Below, in pieces: positions 15,836-21,344 of a stretch of DNA of 21,344 nt. Both the position numbers and the translations under genes were made by a program. Every line of letters begins with the position of its first letter. Positions within the stretch are counted from its first letter, which is position 1. The stretch comes from Lachnospiraceae bacterium. Its GTDB lineage: Bacteria > Bacillota > Clostridia > Lachnospirales > Lachnospiraceae. The stretch spans positions 1-21,344 of the forward strand of contig CAAFNG010000301.1 in the NCBI GenBank assembly GCA_900764225.1, read 5' to 3'. The notes beneath the pieces were generated by a model. The model saw only the letters and a program-made list of their open reading frames with translations. It was not told where the DNA came from and ran no database searches.

Positions 15836-15863
15836 GAAACATATAAGAAAGGTGGAATATCAT

Positions 15864-17258
15864 ATGGAAAGAAGAAATGCATGGCTTTCTTATAAAGAAG
15901 CAGATGAGAATGAAATGGAGAAGCTTGCGAAAGCTTACAGAAATTTTCTTAATAAAGGAAAAACAGAGCGCGAATGTGTTACAGAGATCATAAAAGAAGC
16001 AGAGGCAGCAGGCTATGAGTCCCTTGAGGCGAAGCTTGCAAAAGGCAACGGGATCAAAGCCGGTGACAAGGTCTATACAGTGGGGATGAAGAAGATCGTT
16101 GCTCTGTTTCATGTAGGAGAAGAAGAGCTTTCCAAAGGTATGAGCATTCTTTGCGCGCACATTGACTCTCCACGTCTGGATATCAAGCAGAATCCGCTCT
16201 ATGAGGATACAGACCTGGCTTATCTGGATACCCATTATTATGGTGGCGTGAAGAAATATCAGTGGGTGACACTTCCTCTTGCCATGCACGGTGTAGTTGC
16301 GAAAAAAGACGGCAGCGTTGTTGAAGTCAGTGTGGGAGAGGACGAGGAGGATCCGGTTCTCTATATTACAGATCTTCTGATCCATTTGGCTGGTAAACAG
16401 CTCCAGAAAAAAGCAGCAGAGGTGATCGAGGGAGAGAGTCTCGATATCCTGATCGGCAGCAGACCACTGAAAGATCTGCCGGATGATAAGAAAAAAGACG
16501 CTGTAAAGCAGAATGTCCTGAAAATCTTAAATGAGAAATACGGCATCGAGGAAGAAGATTTTCTTTCAGCAGAGCTGGAGATCGTTCCTGCCGGAAAAGC
16601 CAGAGAATGTGGACTTGACAGAAGCATGATCGCAGCTTATGGACAGGATGACCGTGTATGCGCGTACACATCACTTGCTGCAATGCTGGAGATGAATGAA
16701 ACACCGAAGCGTACCGGATGCTGCCTGCTTGTAGATAAAGAAGAAATCGGAAGTGTAGGTGCTACAGGCATGCAGTCCAGATTCTTTGAGAACAGTGTGG
16801 CAGAGCTTCTGGATGGAATGGATTGCTATTCTGAACTGGCAGTGAGACGAGCACTTCGCAATTCCAGCATGCTTTCTTCCGATGTAAGTGCAGGCTATGA
16901 TCCGGCTTACAGCGAAGCTTTTGAGAAAAAGAACGCAGCGTACCTGGGACGAGGTATCGTCCTCAATAAATTCACCGGAGCAAGAGGAAAATCCGGTTCC
17001 AATGATGCCAATGCCGAGTATGTGGCAAGAGTGCGCCGGATCTTTGATGATCATGATGTTGCTTTCCAGACAGCAGAGCTTGGAAAAGTTGATTTTGGCG
17101 GCGGTGGAACGATCGCTTACATTGCAGCACTTTATGGAATGGAAGTTATCGACAGCGGCGTGGCTGTGCTGAGCATGCATTCTCCGTGGGAGGTTACAAG
17201 CAAGGCCGATGTATATGAAGCGTATAAAGCATATAAAGCATTTTTACTTGACGCATAA
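15864..17258 (+). CDS. M18 family aminopeptidase (zinc metallopeptidase)
   Basis: The 464-residue protein fits peptidase family M18 (aspartyl aminopeptidase / aminopeptidase I, PF02127), cytosolic enzymes that remove N-terminal residues from peptides. The two-metal site can be read from the motifs: H99 and D101 in CAHIDSPRLD, D262 or D263 in GQDDRVCAYTS, E293/E294 in DKEEIGSVGATGM, D340 in LSSDVSAGYDP, and H439 in SMHSPWE. FTGARGKSGSNDANAEY and KVDFGGGGTIA (about 370-417) are further family blocks. The start ATG at 15864 follows AAGGTGG (15849-15855). An in-frame upstream start at 15783 would add 27 atypical residues encoded by the leader hairpin and is rejected. The length matches the family. 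Substrate preference cannot be read from sequence. The gene appears monocistronic, with a strong hairpin terminator downstream at 17358-17410. Confidence 0.93.
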   Translation: MERRNAWLSYKEADENEMEKLAKAYRNFLNKGKTERECVTEIIKEAEAAGYESLEAKLAKGNGIKAGDKVYTVGMKKIVALFHVGEEELSKGMSILCAHIDSPRLDIKQNPLYEDTDLAYLDTHYYGGVKKYQWVTLPLAMHGVVAKKDGSVVEVSVGEDEEDPVLYITDLLIHLAGKQLQKKAAEVIEGESLDILIGSRPLKDLPDDKKKDAVKQNVLKILNEKYGIEEEDFLSAELEIVPAGKARECGLDRSMIAAYGQDDRVCAYTSLAAMLEMNETPKRTGCCLLVDKEEIGSVGATGMQSRFFENSVAELLDGMDCYSELAVRRALRNSSMLSSDVSAGYDPAYSEAFEKKNAAYLGRGIVLNKFTGARGKSGSNDANAEYVARVRRIFDDHDVAFQTAELGKVDFGGGGTIAYIAALYGMEVIDSGVAVLSMHSPWEVTSKADVYEAYKAYKAFLLDA

Positions 17259-17296
17259 AAATCAAAAGGAAAGATTGTTCTGAAAAAAGATTCGTA

Positions 17297-17352
17297 TCTG
17301 AAGTTATTCAGAGATCTGTTTCGTTATATAGAAATGAACGGGAATTTTCCCG
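17297..17352 (+). promoter_or_regulatory. Dyads and weak promoter upstream of the exporter operon
   Basis: TCTGAA (17297-17302) and TTCAGA (17307-17312) form a small hairpin with a GTTA loop. A weak promoter, TTATTC (17304-17309), 17 bp and TATAGA (17327-17332), would start at about 17339. That is exactly at the palindrome CGGGAATTTTCCCG (17339-17352), which could be an operator or the first hairpin of a leader RNA. The promoter call is tentative because the -35 match is poor. Confidence 0.35.
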
Positions 17353-17357
17353 GAAAG

Positions 17358-17410
17358 AACAGAGCAGTATAAAGATTAAGTTTCCCCTGCAGATACTGCT
17401 CTGTTTTTTT
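17358..17410 (+). terminator. Intrinsic terminator / possible attenuator before the exporter operon
   Basis: AACAGAGCAGTAT (17358-17370) and ATACTGCTCTGTT (17393-17405) form a perfect 13-bp stem with a 22-base loop, and seven T residues span 17404-17410. Only three bases separate the T-run from the AAAAGGAG site of the ABC ATPase gene, leaving no room for a promoter in between. It can end aminopeptidase transcripts, but transcripts of the exporter operon must also pass through it. Confidence 0.85.
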
Positions 17411-17427
17411 ATTAAAAGGAGTTGTTT

Positions 17428-18135
17428 ATGGAAGAAGCACTTGTACGGGTGGAAGATATCTGTAAGATTTATAATCCTGGAGAAAATGAGGTAAGGGCGC
17501 TGGATCATGTAAGCCTGGAAATACATAAAGGTGAATTTGTGGCTATTATCGGGCAGTCCGGTTCCGGAAAATCCACGTTTATGAATATGCTGGGCTGTCT
17601 GGATGTTCCTACCTCCGGTAAATATTATCTGAATGGAACCGATGTATCTACCATGAAGGATAATGAGCTTTCTGTGATCCGAAATAAGGAAATCGGCTTT
17701 ATTTTTCAGGGATTTAACCTGATCGCCAATCTCACAGCGCTGGAGAACGTAGAGCTTCCGCTGATCTATCGCGGAATCGACAGAAAAACAAGGAGAAAGC
17801 TTGCGGTGGAATCACTGAAAAAAGTCGGCCTTGAGAAGCGTATGGATCATAAACCAAGTGAAATGTCAGGTGGACAGCAGCAGAGAGTGGCTATTGCAAG
17901 AGCTATCGCTGCGAAGCCACCGGTGATCCTGGCAGATGAGCCGACGGGAAACCTGGATTCCGCTTCCAGCAGAGAGATCATGGAAATCCTTAAAGATATG
18001 CACAGATCAGGAGAAACGCTGATTCTGATCACCCATGATAATGGAATCGCAGCACAGGCGAAAAGAGTTGTCCGTATTATGGATGGAAGGATCGAATCGG
18101 ACATGATCAACGAGGAGTACGTTGAGGAGGCATAA
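17428..18135 (+). CDS. ABC transporter ATP-binding protein, MacB/YknY type
   Basis: The 235-residue ATPase subunit carries every ABC motif: Walker A GQSGSGKST (42-50), Q-loop Q94 in GFIFQGFNL, signature MSGGQQQRVAIARA (146-159), Walker B VILADEPTGNLD (166-177) and H-loop H203 in LITHD. The tight SGGQQQRVAIARA plus DEPTGNLD combination is typical of the LolD/MacB/FtsE-like subfamily that powers FtsX-fold permeases. It acts at the inner face of the membrane with the permease encoded two genes on. The start ATG follows AAAAGGAG by 6 bases; a TTG two codons earlier is less likely. The stop lies 7 bases before the adaptor start, so the genes are co-transcribed. The terminator just upstream suggests conditional expression. 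Confidence 0.93.
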   Translation: MEEALVRVEDICKIYNPGENEVRALDHVSLEIHKGEFVAIIGQSGSGKSTFMNMLGCLDVPTSGKYYLNGTDVSTMKDNELSVIRNKEIGFIFQGFNLIANLTALENVELPLIYRGIDRKTRRKLAVESLKKVGLEKRMDHKPSEMSGGQQQRVAIARAIAAKPPVILADEPTGNLDSASSREIMEILKDMHRSGETLILITHDNGIAAQAKRVVRIMDGRIESDMINEEYVEEA

Positions 18136-18142
18136 ATTAAAA

Positions 18143-19963
18143 ATGAAAAAAGGGAAAAAGATTGCAATCGGTGTAGTTGTAGTGGCTGTTGTAGCCGGAG
18201 GTATTTATTCAGTAACCGGTGGCGCAGGCGGAGGAGAGCAGGTGCCCCAGGTCACGGTTACAAAGGCTGCGACCGGGGATGTGGAAGAAATTGTGGATGC
18301 GACCGGTACAGTGGTCAGCGATGAGCAGAAAACATTTTATTCACCGGTAAATGCACAGATAAAAAATGTATCCTTTGCAGAGGGCGATTCTGTCAAAAAA
18401 GGAACAAAGCTTGTAGAGTTCGAGTTAAAGGATCTTGAACGCGACAATACGAAAGCAGAGCTGAATGTAAAATCCGGGCAGTACGATTATGAAAATACGA
18501 TCAATAAATCTGATCAGGCTGAACAGAAACAGAACGATGCGAAAGCCAGGGTAGGAAGCCTGGAGCAGCAGGTGAAGGATAAAGAGAATTATATTGCATC
18601 CCTGAAATCCCAGCTGGCTTCTGTTCAGGCCCAGGCGGCGGCGGATGCCCAGGCTGCAGCGAAAGCGCAGGCAGAGCAGGCGGCAGCAGATGCCCAAGCT
18701 AAGGCGGAAGAGCAGGCGGCGCAGGAGGCAGAAATCCAGAGAGCATATGCAGAGGCGTTGACTACATATCAGAATAAAACCCTCCCGGACTATCAGAAGG
18801 AGCTTGGGGAGCTGAATACTGCTTATGTTAAAGCACAGAGCGACTATAATCAGGCAGACACCGCTTATCAGATGGCTTTTGCCCAGTGGCAGGCAGATTC
18901 TTCCGATGAGAATGCGGCAGCCCTTGAGGAAGCAGAAAGCACAAAAAGCCAGGCAGAAATCGACTGCCAGCAGGCAAAAGAAGCCTACGAGGATAAAAAG
19001 GCGAATGCGCCGAAAATGCCGGAGTATTCGGATTACAGCAATGTCGGACAGAAAGATTTTGTTACAGACGGAACCGGAGAGTCTGACGGAGATTTTTCGG
19101 ATCAGGGTACCGGCACAACGGATGGTACAACAGATTCGGTAACTACTTCTGTGGATACATCTGGTATTGAAAATGCCATTGAGCAGGCAAGCTCAGATCT
19201 GGCAGAGCTTCAGTCAGATCTTGCAACACAGAAATCCATTGCAGAGGCAGACGCTACGAGCCTTACCAAAGAAGAAAAAGAAAAGCTCCGCATTACCAAC
19301 AACCTTACAGAGCTGGATGCGAAATCTGCAAAGGAGCTTGTAGCTGAAGGTAAGAAAGGAATTTCCGCAGATTTTAATGGCGTTATCTCAAAATCAGCCG
19401 TGCAGCAGGGCGCTACTGTGACACAGGGAATGGAGCTTTTTACCCTGCAGAGCACCGATCAGGTGAGTGTTGATGTCAATGTATCCAAATATGATTATGC
19501 AAAAGTAAAAGCAGGTCAGAAAGCGGATATTACGATCGGTGATAAGAAATACACCGGAAAAGTAACGAAGATCAATCATATTGCTACCACTAATGAAAAA
19601 GGCTCCACGCTGATCTCAGCTACAGTCAGCATTGATAAGCCGGACGAAGATATTTTTCTTGGGGTTGATGCAAAGGTTAAGATCTATGCGGAAAAAGCAG
19701 AGGATGTTGTGACACTTCCGGCAGGTGTTGTAAATATTGGCAAGAATGGTTCTTTCTGTTATGTACTGAAAGATGGAGTGATCACGAAACAGGACATTAC
19801 AACTGGCATCAGCTCCGAGGATTCTGTTGAGATCACAGATGGAATCAAAGCCGGTGATGAGGTCATTGAGGATCTTGGTTCCCTGGAAGAGGGAATGACT
19901 GCGGAGGCTACACCAGCAGAAGGTGACAGCGCAGCAGCGACAGGAGAGACTGCAGATGAGTAA
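18143..19963 (+). CDS. HlyD/MacA/YknX-type efflux adaptor (membrane fusion protein)
   Basis: The 606-residue adaptor begins MKKGKKIA with one N-terminal membrane anchor (about residues 7-25) and then lies outside the membrane. The first half-lipoyl motif is around 66-95 (SPVNAQIKNVSFAEGDSV). A long helical hairpin occupies about 96-290 and resumes at 341-400, interrupted by an acidic Gly/Thr/Ser-rich linker (about 300-340). The second half-lipoyl motif is at 406-436 (FNGVISKSAVQQGATVTQG). A beta-barrel (438-515) and a membrane-proximal domain (520-585) follow. It should bridge the permease to the cell wall region, as YknX does in Bacillus. The ATG at 18143 lies 12 bases after GAGGAGG; a TTG at 18122 inside the preceding gene is less likely. 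The gene is longer than typical MacA (about 370 residues), because of the helices and linker. Confidence 0.9.
   Translation: MKKGKKIAIGVVVVAVVAGGIYSVTGGAGGGEQVPQVTVTKAATGDVEEIVDATGTVVSDEQKTFYSPVNAQIKNVSFAEGDSVKKGTKLVEFELKDLERDNTKAELNVKSGQYDYENTINKSDQAEQKQNDAKARVGSLEQQVKDKENYIASLKSQLASVQAQAAADAQAAAKAQAEQAAADAQAKAEEQAAQEAEIQRAYAEALTTYQNKTLPDYQKELGELNTAYVKAQSDYNQADTAYQMAFAQWQADSSDENAAALEEAESTKSQAEIDCQQAKEAYEDKKANAPKMPEYSDYSNVGQKDFVTDGTGESDGDFSDQGTGTTDGTTDSVTTSVDTSGIENAIEQASSDLAELQSDLATQKSIAEADATSLTKEEKEKLRITNNLTELDAKSAKELVAEGKKGISADFNGVISKSAVQQGATVTQGMELFTLQSTDQVSVDVNVSKYDYAKVKAGQKADITIGDKKYTGKVTKINHIATTNEKGSTLISATVSIDKPDEDIFLGVDAKVKIYAEKAEDVVTLPAGVVNIGKNGSFCYVLKDGVITKQDITTGISSEDSVEITDGIKAGDEVIEDLGSLEEGMTAEATPAEGDSAAATGETADE
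18632..18721 (+). repeat. Two 45-bp tandem repeats coding the Ala/Gln-rich coiled coil
   Basis: The segment QAAADAQAAAKAQAE (18632-18676) is followed directly by QAAADAQAKAEEQAA (18677-18721), an in-frame 15-residue duplication within the adaptor's helical hairpin. DNA copies differ at several bases. Such repeats could change the length of the coiled coil between strains. Confidence 0.7.
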
Positions 19964-21188
19964 CATTTATGAATATATTAAAATGGCGATACACAATATC
20001 ATGGCGAATAAGGGAAGATCTTTTCTCACCATGCTGGGTATCATCATTGGTATCGCATCTGTGATCGCAATTGTCTCCATCGGTGAAGGTACCAAGAACC
20101 AGATGAACAGTGAAATTGATGATATCGGCGGTGGTCAGATCGCAGTTTACTGCAGCGATGAGGCTAATCAGAATCAGGTATGGATCGAGCCGGGGGACAT
20201 CGATGCTGTACGGGATCTGGATGAGGTGGAAGGTGTCAATGTTTCGGATTCCTATATGGGTGAAACCGTTACCGGAAAAGGTAATTTCACACTGACAGTA
20301 AATGGCGAGGCGCAGGATGCAAAGCTTGTGGACAATGCTGCCATGAAATACGGAAGCTATTTCGGAGAAAAAGAAGTCGAGGAAGGAAAGAATGTGTGCG
20401 TTCTTTCGGATTCTGATGCAAAAAGGCTTTTCGGAACCGATGATGTGGTGGGAATGACACTGGATATTACCTGTTATGATCTCACAAAAACCTTCCGCAT
20501 CTGTGGCGTTACGACCCAGAAGGAGAACGGAACCTTTGTCAGCTATACATACGATGGCATGCCTGTAACTGTAAATGTGCCGTATACAGCTATGGATGAT
20601 TTTACAGGCAGCAGTGGTGAATTTTACCAGATCACGGTTCTGGCAGACAAAAGTCTGGATTCTCAGATCGTAGCAGATAAGATCGTGAATCTTCTGGAAA
20701 GACGGCACCAGAGTGCCGGAGACAATTATTTCCAGGTACAGAGTTTCCAGGATATTATGAAGTCCATGAATCAGATGCTGGGAATGGTTACAGCATTTAT
20801 TTCCTTTGTTGCGGGAATTTCTTTGCTGGTCGGTGGTATCGGAGTTATGAATATTATGCTGGTCTCCGTGACTGAGCGTACCCGTGAGATCGGTATCCGT
20901 AAATCCCTTGGTGCAAAAACATCTTCCATTATGATGCAGTTCCTGGCTGAAGCAGCGATTCTTACGATCATGGGCGGCGTTATCGGAATTATTCTTGGAA
21001 TTGCAGGTGGCCATGTGATCTGTGCGGTGATCAGTGCCAGCATGGAAATGACGATCACACCAGGAATCAGTGTGGGAACGATTCTGGCTGCAACTCTGTT
21101 CTCCTGTGCAGTAGGAGTATTCTTCGGAATCTATCCGGCAAGAAAGGCTGCCAAGCTCAGCCCGATCGAAGCGTTACGGAGTAATTAA
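19956..21188 (+). CDS. ABC transporter permease, MacB/FtsX type (YknZ-like)
   Basis: The 410-residue permease has the MacB layout: an N-terminal amphipathic stretch (YEYIKMAIHNIMANKGRS), TM1 at about 22-43 (LTMLGIIIGIASVIAIVSIG), a large extracytoplasmic MacB_PCD domain (45-270), then TM2 (275-305), TM3 (328-352) and TM4 (372-394). The ERTREIGIRKSLGA block (307-320) is the conserved coupling segment that contacts the ATPase, and the end YPARKAAKLSPIEALR is a family hallmark. The ATG at 19956 overlaps the adaptor stop by 8 bases and is served by GGAGAG at 19943-19948. With the preceding two genes it forms a tripartite pump resembling Bacillus YknXYZ, which protects against a toxic peptide; Gram-negative MacAB exports macrolides and peptides. 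The substrate here is unknown. Confidence 0.93.
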   Translation: MSNIYEYIKMAIHNIMANKGRSFLTMLGIIIGIASVIAIVSIGEGTKNQMNSEIDDIGGGQIAVYCSDEANQNQVWIEPGDIDAVRDLDEVEGVNVSDSYMGETVTGKGNFTLTVNGEAQDAKLVDNAAMKYGSYFGEKEVEEGKNVCVLSDSDAKRLFGTDDVVGMTLDITCYDLTKTFRICGVTTQKENGTFVSYTYDGMPVTVNVPYTAMDDFTGSSGEFYQITVLADKSLDSQIVADKIVNLLERRHQSAGDNYFQVQSFQDIMKSMNQMLGMVTAFISFVAGISLLVGGIGVMNIMLVSVTERTREIGIRKSLGAKTSSIMMQFLAEAAILTIMGGVIGIILGIAGGHVICAVISASMEMTITPGISVGTILAATLFSCAVGVFFGIYPARKAAKLSPIEALRSN

Positions 21189-21192
21189 ACTG

Positions 21193-21216
21193 TTGCTTTT
21201 GCATCAAAAAAAGCAA
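21193..21216 (+). terminator. Weak hairpin after the exporter operon
   Basis: TTGCTTTT (21193-21200) pairs with AAAAGCAA (21209-21216) around an 8-base loop, just after the permease stop. Only A-rich sequence follows rather than a T-run, so it is a poor terminator. A second dyad, TTTTTGAAA (21226-21234) with TTTCAAAAA (21249-21257), lies beyond it. Confidence 0.35.
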
Positions 21217-21258
21217 TAAAAAATATTTTTGAAAAAAAATAAAAAAACTTTCAAAAAA
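21206..21258 (+). promoter_or_regulatory. Phased A-tracts upstream of the right-edge promoter
   Basis: Five A-tracts of 6-8 bases start at about 21206, 21218, 21232, 21241 and 21253, close to helical phase. They lie directly upstream of the promoter at 21262. This resembles a curved UP-element region that boosts strong promoters. Confidence 0.45.
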
Positions 21259-21261
21259 CCC

Positions 21262-21290
21262 TTGACATTTTAATGGTCTTAGAGTATCAT
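21262..21290 (+). promoter_or_regulatory. Strong sigma-A promoter for a gene beyond the window
   Basis: TTGACA (21262-21267), a 17-bp spacer and TATCAT (21285-21290) form a near-consensus promoter. Transcription would start near 21297 and run off the right edge. Confidence 0.75.
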
Positions 21291-21295
21291 ACATA

Positions 21296-21342
21296 TTGTT
21301 GCAGCGGTGATACGAAATATCACTTAAGAAAAGAAGCAACAA
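21296..21342 (+). ncRNA. Structured 5' leader RNA of unknown class (partial)
   Basis: TTGTTGC (21296-21302) at the predicted RNA 5' end pairs with GCAACAA (21336-21342). Inside it GTGATA (21307-21312) pairs with TATCAC (21318-21323) around a CGAAA loop. This gives a closing stem, an asymmetric internal loop and an inner hairpin. The architecture is that of a small cis-regulatory leader or ncRNA, but I do not recognise a known riboswitch or ribosomal-protein leader. The downstream gene is outside the window. Confidence 0.4.
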
Positions 21343-21344
21343 GA

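Noticed and set aside
15783..15863. 27-residue upstream extension of the M18 aminopeptidase
   Set aside because: It translates the leader hairpin, lacks a ribosome binding site and is not family-like. The ATG at 15864 has AAGGTGG before it.
19908..21014. Long antisense open frame opposite the adaptor end and permease
   Set aside because: The product is rich in His, Cys and Asn without recognisable motifs, and the opposite strand carries a clear MacB/FtsX permease. It is a shadow frame.

Overview
The window looks like chromosomal DNA of an anaerobic, Gram-positive gut Clostridium, probably Lachnospiraceae. The reasons are a moderate-to-low GC content judged by eye, strong GGAGG ribosome binding sites, sigma-A type promoters, and the gene families present: a short MntR-like DtxR regulator, a COG3044-type ATPase, an M18 aminopeptidase, a YknXYZ/MacAB-like exporter and a giant GLUG/Big_2 surface protein. 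The family-level placement is inference. No mobile element, CRISPR array, tRNA or rRNA was found.

Left part (1-2308, all + strand): the 3' end of an unidentified gene, a TetR regulator closed by a good terminator, a DtxR/MntR-family metal regulator with a promoter and a start-site palindrome that suggest autoregulation, and a histidine phosphatase with a consensus promoter and its own terminator.

Centre (2524-13674): one gene of 11.15 kb, more than half the window, encodes a 3716-residue exported protein. Its order is signal peptide, acidic linker, five tandem GLUG units of about 311 residues, a long beta-rich middle with carboxypeptidase-regulatory-like and Ig-like domains, a helical insert, InlB-type repeats, Big_2/Ig-like domains and a lysine-rich C-terminus. 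It has no LPXTG or other sorting signal. It is probably an adhesin or a cell-envelope matrix protein. A 15-bp-stem bidirectional terminator separates it from the convergent gene that follows.

Right part: a minus-strand PF09818/COG3044 ATPase (13903-15615) is divergent from an M18 aminopeptidase (15864-17258) that has a large hairpin in its leader. A three-gene operon follows (ABC ATPase, HlyD/MacA-type adaptor, FtsX/MacB-type permease, 17428-21188), likely an efflux or envelope-stress exporter. A strong intrinsic terminator sits three bases upstream of its first ribosome binding site, so attenuation is possible. The last 150 bases hold phased A-tracts, a consensus promoter and the start of a structured leader RNA for a gene beyond the window.

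The genes do not form one obvious pathway. The most unusual items are the giant GLUG protein and its exactly periodic repeats, the attenuator-like element before the exporter operon, and the structured leader at the right edge.
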